A stretch of DNA of 64,000 nucleotides from Marinifilum sp. D714 (GCF_030851345.1 NZ_JALPNU010000016.1:1-64000), one strand, 5' to 3'; numbered from the stretch's first letter, positions 52,255 through 62,382 are shown. Program-made: numbers and translations. The notes: a model not told the origin generated them from the letters alone.

Positions 52255-52261
52255 CTGAATA

Positions 52262-53074
52262 TTAATTTCTTAGTAATTTTTTATACAAAGCTCCTCTAAT
52301 AAAATTAGGTAATAAGCGACTTGTACACCTTGTACAACAATTGATAATAAATTCTTTCCTATTTACAATTCCTAATCTTTTAAACTCTTTTTGAAGTTTA
52401 TAATCCTGAAGAGCATAATTAAAGCCACCTCTGCGCTTAAATACTTCTCGACCTGCTCTAAAATAAAGTAAACTTTCTTGAATATTATAAAGCTTACTTC
52501 CGCTAGCAACCATTCTGGCCCATAAGTAATAATCTTCATTCAAATGAAAGTGCTTATAACCACCTACTTTTTGAACTGATGATTTACGAAAAACTACCGT
52601 AGGATGATTTAAAGGATTTCTCTTCTTTAAAAATTCTTTTATTTCAATGGCCGATTCAGGTACTCGTCTTTGAGAAATTACATTATCTGGGGTTGATTCA
52701 AACTCATCCAACCAGCTGCCAACAATATCAATTTCTGGATTATTCACCAAAAAGCATAATTGCTTTTCAAATCTTGTTTTAAATGCAATATCATCAGTAT
52801 CCATACGTGCAACTAATTCATAATTACATTTTTCAAGGCCAATATTTAAAGCCATTCCTAAACCAACATTTTTTTCAAGTGCAATTACCTTTAATGGTGC
52901 TACATTTCGAAATTCATCTATCACCTGATCTAACGGTTCGCTTAAAGGGCCATCTTTTACAAGAACAATTTCACTTGGCTTAACAGTTTGTTCAGACCAA
53001 ATACTATTTAAAGCTGCTTTGAGGAAAATGGGATTTTCCCTATAATATACCGATAATAAAACTGAAAAATTCAT
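52262..53074 (-). CDS. Family 2 glycosyltransferase
   Basis: GT-A fold enzyme, 270 aa, without membrane helices. FSVLLSVYYRENPIFLKAALNSIWSEQTVKPSEIVLVKDGP is the nucleotide-binding half; MDTDDIAFKTRFEKQ (about residues 90-104) contains the DxD metal motif; NEDYYLWARM carries the likely catalytic ED. It resembles amylovoran-type AmsE transferases. The tail is basic with a run of Cys (NCCTRC). A sugar cannot be assigned. Gaps of 8 and 13 nt to its neighbours. Confidence 0.9.
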   Translation of the reverse strand: MNFSVLLSVYYRENPIFLKAALNSIWSEQTVKPSEIVLVKDGPLSEPLDQVIDEFRNVAPLKVIALEKNVGLGMALNIGLEKCNYELVARMDTDDIAFKTRFEKQLCFLVNNPEIDIVGSWLDEFESTPDNVISQRRVPESAIEIKEFLKKRNPLNHPTVVFRKSSVQKVGGYKHFHLNEDYYLWARMVASGSKLYNIQESLLYFRAGREVFKRRGGFNYALQDYKLQKEFKRLGIVNRKEFIINCCTRCTSRLLPNFIRGALYKKLLRN

Positions 53075-53086
53075 AACTCTAAAATT

Positions 53087-54166
53087 CTATTTAAACACAT
53101 TGTAAATATCCATTGTCTCTTTAAGTGATCTCTCTAAAACAAAGTTTTCTTTTACATATGAAATACACCTATTATTAATCAAATCCCCATTTTCTTTATA
53201 TTCTTTGGCTGCAGAAATAATTTTCTCAGCAATTTCATTTGCATTTAGTTTACAATTCCACCCTATTTTATCCTCATTTAAAAACATTGCGTTTGTACCT
53301 GGAGTTACTAACGGAGGAATCCCATTAAATAATGATTCAGGAATTACGGTTGGAAAACCTTCATAACGACTTGTTAATATTAAAATGTCAGAATTCTCAA
53401 ACATTTTTTGCTTTCCAATTTTATCATAAACTGGTCCTAAATATTGTGCAAAACTTAAGTTGTTTCTTTTTAGAAAACTTACCATTTTTTTAACTTCACT
53501 TTTTGAGCCAGGACCATAGAAATTAAATTCAATTAAATCTGATAAATTCTTTTTCTTTAGTAGTAGCAATGATTTTAGCAAATAATCCAATCCTTTATGA
53601 TGAAAATCAATTCTGGAAAAGAACAAAAAACGAACCTTTGACGAGGTTTTTTTAGGAAAATATTCATCATTGAAGTTTATTCCATTTCTTTCAATAAACG
53701 AATTAGGACAAAAGTTAAATGAATTCTTCTCCTCCTCTTTATTAATAAAAAGTATCCCTTTTGATTTATACAGAAACTGTTTAAGTCCTAAATAATAGAA
53801 TATTTTCTTTCTTAATCTACCTTTACTCCAAGAAGATCGCATTAAACTACTATGTGGTTTTACAAGGTATGGAATATTAAATTTTATACAATATTTATAG
53901 TCCTTTAGATATTGAGGAAAAAAAATTCCATGAAATATAACTAAATCTATCTTTTCACTTTGTAATAATGCATTAAATTTGATCTGGTTACGAGAATATA
54001 CATTGTATTTTTCCGATTGAAAATCATTTGATATCAAAAGTGAACATTGAATATCATCTTGTAGATTTTCTAATAAAGTATTTACAACTGTATAGATCCC
54101 ATTTCCAGGTTTATATTCTCCTGATACCACATGAAGAACATTTAATTGTTTTTTCCTTACTTTCAT
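53087..54166 (-). CDS. Family 4 glycosyltransferase
   Basis: GT-B retaining glycosyltransferase, 359 aa. The N-terminus VLHVVSGEYKPGNGIYTVVNTLL binds acceptor. The C-terminal half shows FFSRIDFHHKGLDYLLKSLLLL and the E-x7-E motif in SRYEGFPTVIPESLFNGIPPLVT. Usual roles are adding hexoses or their derivatives to a lipid-linked repeat unit. It lies in the polysaccharide operon between a GT2 (13 nt) and an acyltransferase (6 nt). Confidence 0.9.
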   Translation of the reverse strand: MKVRKKQLNVLHVVSGEYKPGNGIYTVVNTLLENLQDDIQCSLLISNDFQSEKYNVYSRNQIKFNALLQSEKIDLVIFHGIFFPQYLKDYKYCIKFNIPYLVKPHSSLMRSSWSKGRLRKKIFYYLGLKQFLYKSKGILFINKEEEKNSFNFCPNSFIERNGINFNDEYFPKKTSSKVRFLFFSRIDFHHKGLDYLLKSLLLLKKKNLSDLIEFNFYGPGSKSEVKKMVSFLKRNNLSFAQYLGPVYDKIGKQKMFENSDILILTSRYEGFPTVIPESLFNGIPPLVTPGTNAMFLNEDKIGWNCKLNANEIAEKIISAAKEYKENGDLINNRCISYVKENFVLERSLKETMDIYNVFK

Positions 54167-54171
54167 TTTAT

Positions 54172-54747
54172 TTATTCTCTATGCTTCAAAACCTTAGCAG
54201 CATGCCCAACCACTATATCAAATGGTTTAACATCTTTCGTAACTACTGATCCAGCACCAACAATTGCACCATCACCAATCTTAACTCCTGGCAATATAAC
54301 AGTATTAGCACCTACCCATACATCATCTCCAATTTGTATAAAATTTTTAGTCTCATCCCATCCTTGTTCCTCAATATTACTACCTTTATCATAGTTATGA
54401 TTAGAACCAATTATAGATACGTGTTGTGAAATTAAACAGTTTTTACCAATTGTTATTTCGGCACCTGAAGCACGAATATTATTGAATTCTCCAATGTATG
54501 TATTATCACCAATAATCAATTTCGAATTATTTTTATTTTTACAATAATTCCGAATATGTATTGTAGTAAAATTACCAATCGATACCTCTTGACCAAATTC
54601 ACAAAAACTTACCTTATCGATATTCAAAAAAGTCCTTCTTGCGATATAACAAGTAGGATTGCAAATCCTTAAATTCATTAAGGCTATAAACTCTTTGATA
54701 AACCAATAGGGATACCTTAAAATCCCTTTTACAATTTTAGCGATCAT
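54172..54747 (-). CDS. LbH-type acyltransferase
   Basis: Left-handed beta-helix (hexapeptide repeat) O-acetyltransferase. Residues about 60-175 contain successive repeats (IGDNTYIGEFNNIRASGAEITIGKNCLIS, then HVSIIGSNHNYDKG with the loop His, then IGDDVWVGANTVILPGVKIGDGAIVGAGSVVTKDV). A capping C-terminal tail follows. 191 aa. It probably acetylates a sugar of the polysaccharide. Confidence 0.9.
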   Translation of the reverse strand: MIAKIVKGILRYPYWFIKEFIALMNLRICNPTCYIARRTFLNIDKVSFCEFGQEVSIGNFTTIHIRNYCKNKNNSKLIIGDNTYIGEFNNIRASGAEITIGKNCLISQHVSIIGSNHNYDKGSNIEEQGWDETKNFIQIGDDVWVGANTVILPGVKIGDGAIVGAGSVVTKDVKPFDIVVGHAAKVLKHRE

Positions 54748-54759
54748 AAAATAACAATT

Positions 54760-55794
54760 CTAAAATGAAACAAGATGATAAATTAGTTTATAACTTTCAT
54801 TATTAATAGCTTTAATGAAAATTAAAGAATAAGCTAATATCAATACTATGCAAACTACCTTTCTACTTTTATCAGTAAATGAGTAATAAACGAAAAATGG
54901 AATAACCAAAAAAGAAAACCAATCGAAATACACAATAAATCGATATAGAATCTTAATATCAAATAATACGTTTCGTAATACTAAAAACAAAAAATATAAG
55001 TTAAAATACACCAAGGCAGCACTTCCTCTATTAATTATTTTTCTTGCAAATATCAGCACAAACACTCCTACCAGATTAGAAAAATGAAAACCCAGGCCTG
55101 AATTTGTTTCAACATTTTTAATCATATCATCTAATAACACATATTTTCCATAAGGAGTTAGTGAAAGAATAGAAATAAAAACATTATAGAACACCTTGAA
55201 AAAAGAAAGAAGCAATGCTCCTAAAAAACTAATTAAATAGTAAATTGGTTTTAGTTTAATATGTGCTATTGGGTATACTAACAATAGTAAAATTGCTGAT
55301 TTATGAAATAAAGCTGCAAATACAATAAATACCGCATATCTAAACAATTGTTTCTCAACAATAAACTTAGAAGCATAAAAAAAGATCGCTACAGCAATTC
55401 CTTGCCTCATTCCATTTACTATAAATCCATAACCACTTGGAGATACTAAAAATAAAAAATAAGTAAAAGCAAAAAAACGTGTTAAAGACTTTGCTCCGCT
55501 ATAAAAAAAACCTAATGTTATTACTCCAGTTAATAAAGTAACACCAAAAAATTTTCCTATAAACTCATTTGCAATAACATTAATAGCATAGTAACCAGGT
55601 TCAAGCCATTTGCTATTGGTCAAATCTTCAAATGCAGCTTTATAAGAAAGATAATCAACACCTACATCATACCTAAAACCTACGAATAATGATAGAATCA
55701 CGAAAGATATAATTCTACCAAAATCATATTTTCCGTTAAACATATTATGTGTCAACAAAATCATTACAGAAAAAGTCACAATGTAAACTATCAT
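54760..55794 (-). CDS. EpsG-like polysaccharide polymerase
   Basis: Very hydrophobic membrane protein of 344 aa with about ten transmembrane helices. The pattern, with FVGFRYDVGVDYLSYKAAF near residue 38 and a central GMRQGIAVAIFFYASKFI, is typical of EpsG/Wzy-type proteins that join O-unit or capsule repeat units in the periplasm. It is the only polymerase candidate in the cluster. Its start overlaps the stop of the upstream GT2 by 4 nt. Confidence 0.85.
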   Translation of the reverse strand: MIVYIVTFSVMILLTHNMFNGKYDFGRIISFVILSLFVGFRYDVGVDYLSYKAAFEDLTNSKWLEPGYYAINVIANEFIGKFFGVTLLTGVITLGFFYSGAKSLTRFFAFTYFLFLVSPSGYGFIVNGMRQGIAVAIFFYASKFIVEKQLFRYAVFIVFAALFHKSAILLLLVYPIAHIKLKPIYYLISFLGALLLSFFKVFYNVFISILSLTPYGKYVLLDDMIKNVETNSGLGFHFSNLVGVFVLIFARKIINRGSAALVYFNLYFLFLVLRNVLFDIKILYRFIVYFDWFSFLVIPFFVYYSFTDKSRKVVCIVLILAYSLIFIKAINNESYKLIYHLVSF

Positions 55795-56717
55795 AACATT
55801 CGTCTCTGAATAAGTTTCTTAACAGGTATTATTCCTTCAATAATATTAAATATACAATACGCTATATCTCTAAATGAAATAGGTGAGTATGTTTTAGCTC
55901 TTTTTAGCATTTGTATTGCTAAAAAATAACTTCTCTTTTCAAATAAGAGATTTGCAACTAAAAACCAATGTGTCTTATAAATCAAATTTCGATTAGGTAA
56001 TTTATCTATATCCTTCTCAAATTCATTTAAAAACTTTTCCTTAAACTCAATTGCATTTTTTGCACTGCCCGCATTAATACGAGAATCCATATTGATATTG
56101 GTTAATACTTCTTTTGATTGAGCTAATTTGTATCGACGAAAAAAACGAACCAGAAACTCCCAATCTTGATACCGTCGAAAAGATGTATCAAAACCTTGCA
56201 GTTCTTCAAAAACACTTTTTCGAATCATTAACGTTGATCCACCACAAATCGAATTTTTTATTAATAGTAAGCTTTCTAATAGGTTACCTTCTTCAAGTTT
56301 TTCTATTTTTCGATAAGGTTTATTTTTAAGTGAAAATTGATAACTACAATAACATCCCCCCCATGAGTCATCAAGGTCTTCTAATTTTTTAACTTGCAAC
56401 TCTATCTTCTGAGGTAAAAATTCATCATCATCGTCTAAAAGTGCAATATACTCCCCTTTTGAGTTCGCTATACCCGAATTTCTAGCTGCAGAACCATTCA
56501 AATTTTTAGGATGCTGAATGTATTTTACCCTCTTATCATTCTTAAATTGTCTCATTACAGCTTCCGTCTCTCTTCTTCCTTGAGTATTGGGATTGTTATC
56601 ATCAATAACCAGAACTTCTATACAACTATAAGTCTGGTTTAAGACACTTCGCACTGAACGAACTAAATAAGTAGGTCTTGAGTATGTAGGAATTATAACA
56701 CTTACTAATTTTTTCAT
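55791..56717 (-). CDS. Family 2 glycosyltransferase
   Basis: GT-A transferase, 308 aa. VSVIIPTYSRPTYLVRSVRSVLNQTYSCIEVLVIDDNNPNTQGR, then NGSAARNSGIANSKGEYIALLDDDDEFLP (DDDDE metal site, about residues 94-99) and RYQDWEFLVRFFRRY. No membrane segments. It probably adds one sugar of the repeat unit. 4-nt overlap with the polymerase gene. Confidence 0.91.
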   Translation of the reverse strand: MKKLVSVIIPTYSRPTYLVRSVRSVLNQTYSCIEVLVIDDNNPNTQGRRETEAVMRQFKNDKRVKYIQHPKNLNGSAARNSGIANSKGEYIALLDDDDEFLPQKIELQVKKLEDLDDSWGGCYCSYQFSLKNKPYRKIEKLEEGNLLESLLLIKNSICGGSTLMIRKSVFEELQGFDTSFRRYQDWEFLVRFFRRYKLAQSKEVLTNINMDSRINAGSAKNAIEFKEKFLNEFEKDIDKLPNRNLIYKTHWFLVANLLFEKRSYFLAIQMLKRAKTYSPISFRDIAYCIFNIIEGIIPVKKLIQRRML

Positions 56718-56722
56718 ATTAA

Positions 56723-57976
56723 TTATAGTCTACCATGAACTAGTTTCTTATCTAATACAGACTTTGTATCATATACAATTCCATCTTCAAGCAAATGGTT
56801 TGAAATATTTAGTTCTAAAATTTCCGTATGCGAAACTGCTAAAATAATTGCATTGTACTTATCTTTAATTTCTGAGATCATATCTATGCCATATTCTTCT
56901 TTAACTTCTTCATGACTTGCCAAAGGATCAAAAATATCGACATTTACACCAAACTCATTTAATTCATCATAGATATCTACAACCCTTGTATTGCGTATAT
57001 CGGGACAGTTTTCCTTAAATGTTATACCTAAAATAAGCACTTTAGCATCTTTAATACGGTGTCCATTCTGTATCATAAGTTTTACAACCTTATTTGCAAC
57101 AAAATTTCCCATATTATCATTAACTCTTCTTCCTGACAATATAACATTAGGCAAATAACCAACTGATTCTGCTTTGTAAGCAAGGTAGTATGGATCAACA
57201 CTAATACAATGCCCTCCAACTAATCCTGGCTTATATTTCAAAAAGTTCCATTTTGTTCCGGCTGCATCTAAAACTTCAGATGTATCAATATCCAATTTAT
57301 CAAATATCAACGCTAACTCATTTACAAATGAAATATTTACATCTCTTTGTGCATTTTCTACAGCTTTTGATGCTTCTGCTACTTTGATATTTGATGCTAA
57401 ATGCGTACCTGCTTCGATAATTGATTTATATAAATCATCTACAAAACCAGCAGTTTTCTCATTAGAACCTGAAGTCACTTTTTTGATTTTTGTTAATGTA
57501 TTAACCTTATCACCTGGATTGATTCTTTCTGGTGAATAGCCACAATAAAATTCTTTATTATAAACTAACCCAGATATTTTTTCTAAGATAGGTACACAAA
57601 CCTCTTCTGTACATCCCGGATATACAGTTGATTCATATATAACAACATCCTCCTTTTTAAGGAATTTAGCAATCATTTCAGTTGCTCCTTTAAGAGGGCT
57701 TAAATCTGGATTCTTATCTAAATCGATAGGAGTAGGAACTGTTACTATAAAAACATTGGCATCCGCTAATTCACTTAAATCTGCACTTAATTTTAAACCA
57801 TTTTTAAGAGATTCTTTTAGGGTTTCATCATTCACTTCTAAAGTGGAATCTGCACCACAATTAAGTTCTTTTACCCTAAGATCGTTAATGTCAAACCCTA
57901 AAGTATTATATTTTTTTGCAAACTCAACAGCCAAAGGTAAACCCACATAACCTAAACCAATAACAGCAATTTTCAT
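56723..57976 (-). CDS. Nucleotide sugar 6-dehydrogenase (TviB/WbpO type)
   Basis: NAD-dependent two-step oxidation of a UDP-hexose at C6 to the uronic acid. NAD fold MKIAVIGLGYVGLPLAVEFA, GFDIN, TVPTPID, ESTVYPGCTEE, the catalytic Cys in LVGGHCISVDPYYLAYKA (about residue 258) and the C-terminal ILGITFKENCPDIRNTRVVDIYDEL. The length (417 aa) and the GFDINDLRVKELNCGADSTLEV region fit the TviB/WbpO group acting on UDP-GlcNAc/GalNAc, but substrate choice is inference. It is a different subfamily from the partial UDP-glucose dehydrogenase at the window end. Confidence 0.9.
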   Translation of the reverse strand: MKIAVIGLGYVGLPLAVEFAKKYNTLGFDINDLRVKELNCGADSTLEVNDETLKESLKNGLKLSADLSELADANVFIVTVPTPIDLDKNPDLSPLKGATEMIAKFLKKEDVVIYESTVYPGCTEEVCVPILEKISGLVYNKEFYCGYSPERINPGDKVNTLTKIKKVTSGSNEKTAGFVDDLYKSIIEAGTHLASNIKVAEASKAVENAQRDVNISFVNELALIFDKLDIDTSEVLDAAGTKWNFLKYKPGLVGGHCISVDPYYLAYKAESVGYLPNVILSGRRVNDNMGNFVANKVVKLMIQNGHRIKDAKVLILGITFKENCPDIRNTRVVDIYDELNEFGVNVDIFDPLASHEEVKEEYGIDMISEIKDKYNAIILAVSHTEILELNISNHLLEDGIVYDTKSVLDKKLVHGRL

Positions 57977-57977
57977 T

Positions 57978-58724
57978 TTATTTTGTTTTATGTTTTAAAT
58001 AAGCTAATACTCTCATCACAGTATAAGAAAATAATTTTCCTATTACGAAAAATCTTTTTACTCCCGAATACTTCCACGCAATACGGAAATAATCAAATAA
58101 CCAATAAAAAGAATAGGATGAATAACCATTCATATCATATTTAGATACTGGTAATTCTACATATTGAAACTTTTTCCCTAAATAGAAACAATTGTAAAAA
58201 AAATCATAAATTGAACTTACTTTATATTTCAATTTATAAGGATATTCTTTTTGAAGTTCCAGCTTGATAAAGGCTGATTGATGACATATTGGAATTCTTT
58301 TCCAAAATTTATTTAAACTTAACGGTTTTGCAATTTCCTCTTTACCATTATTTACAATAATAGTATCCCCATATAAAATATCAGCTTGTTGATTATGCTT
58401 AAATAAATTTTCAATAACATGATCATTAACAAATTGATCATTCGAATTCATAAAACAACAATATTCTCCAGTAGCCAAGGATATTCCTTTATTCATTGCG
58501 TCATAAATCCCGTTATCAGGTTCTGAAATAAATGTACTGATTGATTTTTTATACTTCTTAATAATTTCAATTGTCCCATCGTCAGATCCGCCATCAATGA
58601 CTATATACTCAATATCTTTATATGTCTGCCTTAGTACACTATGAATAGTTCGCTCTATATTCTTACAATCATTATATACTACTGTAATAATCGAAATTTT
58701 TGCCTTTTGTAATTGTATAATCAT
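57978..58724 (-). CDS. Family 2 glycosyltransferase
   Basis: 248-aa GT-A enzyme with ISIITVVYNDCKNIERTIHSVLRQTYKDIEYIVIDGGSDDGTIEIIKKY, EPDNGIYDAMNKGISLATGEYCCFMNSNDQF, and HQSAFIKLEL. The ND/NSND pair replaces a canonical DxD (usual in the WfgS/WcaA-like group). It is one of the repeat-unit transferases and begins 1-2 nt upstream of the dehydrogenase gene. Confidence 0.9.
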   Translation of the reverse strand: MIIQLQKAKISIITVVYNDCKNIERTIHSVLRQTYKDIEYIVIDGGSDDGTIEIIKKYKKSISTFISEPDNGIYDAMNKGISLATGEYCCFMNSNDQFVNDHVIENLFKHNQQADILYGDTIIVNNGKEEIAKPLSLNKFWKRIPICHQSAFIKLELQKEYPYKLKYKVSSIYDFFYNCFYLGKKFQYVELPVSKYDMNGYSSYSFYWLFDYFRIAWKYSGVKRFFVIGKLFSYTVMRVLAYLKHKTK

Positions 58725-58755
58725 TTCTATTTATTGAATCCTAAACTAAATTTCG

Positions 58756-59355
58756 TTATATGTTTCTTATTAATTTGGCAGGATTTCCACCCCATACTTG
58801 ATTTGGTGGAATATCTTTCGTAACAACACTACCAGCAGCTACAACAGAATTCTTCCCAACAGTTACTCCTTTTAATATTATAGATCCTCCACCCACAAAA
58901 CAATATTCTTTAAGCTCTATAGGAGAGCTTTTTATATCATTATCATTTCCACTAGTTCTTATAAATGGATCTATTGAGTGAAAATCAGTATCCCAAATTC
59001 TACATCCCCCTCCTATAAAAACATGATCCCCAATTTTCACTTTTTGGGAACAAACAATTGTTGTGTTTGAAATACCGACATTTTTACCAATAGTTAATTG
59101 AGCATTATTACTAACGATTAATCTTAATATAGTATCACCTCCAATCGGATTATTGCTTAAACCCGAATTTGCTCTAAAATTATTAGCAATATTAATAACA
59201 CCCATGTTATTAACGCATATTCTACCATTGATTATCCATCCTTTACTTATGAGAACATGCTTATTTTTAAATTGAATATAATTAAATATTAGATTATATA
59301 TTTTAATGATGTATTTAAATAATCGCATGAGTAATATTGTTAATTTCAAAAACAT
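58756..59355 (-). CDS. LbH-type acyltransferase
   Basis: 199-aa left-handed beta-helix transferase. Hexapeptide repeats from about residue 55 to 175: VINIANNFRANSGLSNNPIGG, LTIGKNVGISNTTIVCSQKVKIGDHVFIGGGCRIWDTDFH (His-containing active-site loop), then FVGGGSIILKGVTVGKNSVVAAGSVVTKDIPPNQVWGGNPAKLI. Likely an acetyl-CoA-dependent sugar O-acetyltransferase. Confidence 0.9.
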   Translation of the reverse strand: MFLKLTILLMRLFKYIIKIYNLIFNYIQFKNKHVLISKGWIINGRICVNNMGVINIANNFRANSGLSNNPIGGDTILRLIVSNNAQLTIGKNVGISNTTIVCSQKVKIGDHVFIGGGCRIWDTDFHSIDPFIRTSGNDNDIKSSPIELKEYCFVGGGSIILKGVTVGKNSVVAAGSVVTKDIPPNQVWGGNPAKLIRNI

Positions 59356-59378
59356 TTTTAACTAACTTATAGTAAATT

Positions 59379-60068
59379 TTACAACCTTAGTTTTTTAAAA
59401 AATTCCGAAGGGTTATTAAACATTTCAAAATTTTCCTCTAACCATTCATTGCTTTTATTCCACCATTTTGAACTTTCGAGTTTCTTAATTTCACTTTCTG
59501 AGAATCTTTTTTTTATTAATTTAGCAGGTATTCCTCCAACAATAGAATATGGTTCAACATCCTTTGTTACCACAGCCCCTGCAGCAATTATAGCCCCATT
59601 ACCAATAGAAACATTATCTAATATGATAACATTCGCTCCAATCCACACGTCATTCCCTATTTGTACTTTACCTATCTCTTCAAAATAGTTCTTTTTTGCA
59701 AATGTAATCTGGCACTGTCTTCGTGTAGAAAAAAAAGTTGGAAATGTAGAGATAAAATTGGTAGGATGCATACCCAAGCCAATTTTTACATCAGGAGCAA
59801 TAGAACAAAAGTTTCCGATAGAAGCATTACATATTTCTGTCCTACCTCCTACATAAACAAAATTACCTAATTTAGTATTATCAATTAAAACATTGGAATA
59901 AATAGTATTGTAATTTCCACAAGAAACATTATTCAAAGTAGACATATATCCAATTTTTAAATTCTTATTTCTACGTTGCAGTTTTTTAGACTTTAAATAC
60001 CATTTAAACCATATCGTCATAGGGTTTTTTAAAAGCTTAAGCATACTAAATAATTGTTTGATTAACAT
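59379..60068 (-). CDS. CatB-related O-acetyltransferase
   Basis: 229 aa, left-handed beta-helix of the xenobiotic/CatB acetyltransferase group. VSCGNYNTIYSNVLIDNTKLGNFVYVGGRTEICNASIGNFCSIAPDVKIGLGMHPTNFISTFPTFFS has the catalytic His in MHPTNFIS, and VQIGNDVWIGANVIILDNVSIGNGAIIAAGAVVTKDVEPYSIVGGIPAKLIKKRF is the conserved second half. The C-terminus adds two helices with a W-W pair. It is the third acyltransferase of the locus. Confidence 0.91.
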   Translation of the reverse strand: MLIKQLFSMLKLLKNPMTIWFKWYLKSKKLQRRNKNLKIGYMSTLNNVSCGNYNTIYSNVLIDNTKLGNFVYVGGRTEICNASIGNFCSIAPDVKIGLGMHPTNFISTFPTFFSTRRQCQITFAKKNYFEEIGKVQIGNDVWIGANVIILDNVSIGNGAIIAAGAVVTKDVEPYSIVGGIPAKLIKKRFSESEIKKLESSKWWNKSNEWLEENFEMFNNPSEFFKKLRL

Positions 60069-60085
60069 TTAACAACAACAAAAAA

Positions 60086-61042
60086 CTATTTAAATATTTT
60101 GAATAATTTTAAAATTATTCTACGAGGTAAATTTCTAAAATCCATTAATTTTTCATAAAATGATTCCCATAGAAAAATCTTAGAATACAAATAATTATCA
60201 TATTCGTTATTTGGTATCATAACCATTGGGTGCTTTAATAAAAGTTCCATCTCGGAAGTCTGTACACTCAATTCTGATCTTGAGTTGGTCGTATGGGTTG
60301 CATCTCCATCAAAACCAATATTTTGCACCAAATTAACACGAGGTGTAACAATCAAACCATGATTAAAATAATTAGAAAGTATCCATTGATAATCCCAAGT
60401 ATTAACAACTCCAGCTTCAGCGTCTAATGCATTCTGAATTATCCGTTTATTAGCTATTTTATGGTTTATTGATAATGTAGTTATTGGAGTTTCTATTATC
60501 TCACTAAATCTTGACATAATTTTTCTATGTGCACTCCAACTTTCTCTCCATGTTGCCCACCCCCATATAAATATAAATCTAGAAAAAAAATAACTATCCT
60601 TTGTTAATTCGTTTTTATAAAAATTATCACCCGTAATAGCTGTTATTCTTGAATCGTTTTTATACTTATCTAAATTTTCCGAACAAAAATGATAGAAACT
60701 TTTACTTGGTAAACAATCATCCTCAAGTATAATTCCTTTTTCCTCATTTTCAAAAAACCAATCAATTGCACCGCCAACGGCACTGGCACAACCTAAATTA
60801 ACTTCTCTAAAAAGAGTTTTAACTTCACAAGACCAATCAATATTAGAAAGAACATAATCTCTAATATTCTTAACAATTACCGACTCTCCTTGCTTATCAC
60901 TTCGATGCCCATCAGATGCTATATAAAGTTTGCTTGGTTTTACTGCTTTAATAGATTCAAATACTTTTTTTGTGGTATCTATACGATTAAAAATAAGAAA
61001 TAGTATTGGAGTATTAAGAGGTTTGTTATATTCATTTTCCAT
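60086..61042 (-). CDS. Nucleotide-diphospho-sugar transferase-like glycosyltransferase
   Basis: 318-aa protein of GT-A fold similar to putative sugar transferases often misannotated as hemolysin-activating. PILFLIFNRIDTTKKVFESIKAVKPSKLYIASDGHRSD opens the fold; LGCASAVGGAIDWFFENEEKGIILEDDCLPS contains the EDD metal site (about residues 113-116); WGWATWRESW is a motif seen in this group. Acceptor unknown. It begins 2 nt upstream of the flippase on the same strand. Confidence 0.85.
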   Translation of the reverse strand: MENEYNKPLNTPILFLIFNRIDTTKKVFESIKAVKPSKLYIASDGHRSDKQGESVIVKNIRDYVLSNIDWSCEVKTLFREVNLGCASAVGGAIDWFFENEEKGIILEDDCLPSKSFYHFCSENLDKYKNDSRITAITGDNFYKNELTKDSYFFSRFIFIWGWATWRESWSAHRKIMSRFSEIIETPITTLSINHKIANKRIIQNALDAEAGVVNTWDYQWILSNYFNHGLIVTPRVNLVQNIGFDGDATHTTNSRSELSVQTSEMELLLKHPMVMIPNNEYDNYLYSKIFLWESFYEKLMDFRNLPRRIILKLFKIFK

Positions 61043-61044
61043 GA

Positions 61045-62382
61045 TTATAGTTTTTTAAAATTAAGTTTCATTTTATAGACACTAAGTACACTCCTAGTAA
61101 TAAGAAAAAAGCTTCTTCTTGTCCTTTTAAATAGAATAAAGCTAAAGTATGAAGCAATAAACTGGGATATTAAAGTTGAGAATGCCGCACCAACTATCCC
61201 TATATTCTTTATTAAAATATAATTTAAACAAACATTTATTATAGCTCCCACACATGTACTTAATGTTAAATAAAACTGCAAATTCTCATTTATTAAGTAT
61301 TTACTATTTACAACACCTATGAAAACAAAAACAGAAGTCCAGATATGAATTATTAAAACTTTACTAGTCTCAACATACTCTTTCCCATATAGGGCATTAA
61401 CAACCCAATCACTCATAAAAAGAACAGGTATGACCACTACTAAAGATAAAATAAACATAAATTGATATAAATTTGTCAGTCTATCATGATAAAGTCTTAG
61501 ACTAATACTCTTTGCTTTAATAATCGCTGGAAATAGTGAATTAGCAATAACCATTGGTATAAAATACCATGCTTCACTTAAACGAACCGCCGCTGAATAC
61601 TCTCCATTTGCAGAATTATTAAGCATTTCTTTAATCATTAGCTGATCGATTCTCATATATATCATTATTACTATATTTGCAAGAATCAGGGGCCAACTAT
61701 CTTTCAATAATCTCCTAGCTATATCAAAATTAAATTTCCAATATCGAACCAATGAAACCTCCTTTTGATAAATTATCATAAATAATAAGGCTTTAATTAT
61801 AGATTCTAAAACAACAGCTACTGCGAAAAATTCAATCGACGCACCACAAACAATTAACAAAATTCTTGTAATTGAAAAAATAATTAATGAAAATGTATTA
61901 ACTATTGTAGAAAACTTTCCCTTTACTTGTGATTGAAAGTAAAAATCAACAACTTCAAAACTTAAAAAAAATTGCCCAAAAGCTATCACAATTACGATCA
62001 ATTTCTCAAATGGGGTTGAAGAAGAAAACTGAAGTATATTATAAACTAGCAACAACAAAACAAGAGCACCTAACAGCCTCATTACCAAAGAAGTTCCTAA
62101 CACAAGATCTCTTTTTGAATTATCTTGAACTAAATTCCTAACAATGATATTGTCCAAACCTAATTTGCTAAATGCTCCGAAAAGAGCAACAAAACTTATT
62201 GCATAATTTAAAATACCAAAATCATCCGGTCCTAAATATCGAGCAACCCAAACACCAACAAATACACCAAGAAATAGTCGAATAACTTTATCCAACATTA
62301 ACCATCCAGTATTAGAAAAGTATTTTAAAAAACTTTCATTTCTGGATAAAGCATATACTTTTCCAATTATTGTGCTAAACAT
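61045..62382 (-). CDS. wzx: Polysaccharide flippase
   Basis: Multi-helix membrane protein (445 aa, about 12-14 hydrophobic segments) of the MATE-like polysaccharide-transport family. The N-terminus (GWLMLDKVIRLFLGVFVGVWVARYLGPDDFGILNYAISFVALFGAFSKLGLDNIIVRNLV) and the AAVRLSEAWYFIPMVIANSLFPAII segment are typical. It flips undecaprenyl-linked repeat units across the inner membrane and works with the polymerase-like protein. Confidence 0.9.
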   Translation of the reverse strand: MFSTIIGKVYALSRNESFLKYFSNTGWLMLDKVIRLFLGVFVGVWVARYLGPDDFGILNYAISFVALFGAFSKLGLDNIIVRNLVQDNSKRDLVLGTSLVMRLLGALVLLLLVYNILQFSSSTPFEKLIVIVIAFGQFFLSFEVVDFYFQSQVKGKFSTIVNTFSLIIFSITRILLIVCGASIEFFAVAVVLESIIKALLFMIIYQKEVSLVRYWKFNFDIARRLLKDSWPLILANIVIMIYMRIDQLMIKEMLNNSANGEYSAAVRLSEAWYFIPMVIANSLFPAIIKAKSISLRLYHDRLTNLYQFMFILSLVVVIPVLFMSDWVVNALYGKEYVETSKVLIIHIWTSVFVFIGVVNSKYLINENLQFYLTLSTCVGAIINVCLNYILIKNIGIVGAAFSTLISQFIASYFSFILFKRTRRSFFLITRSVLSVYKMKLNFKKL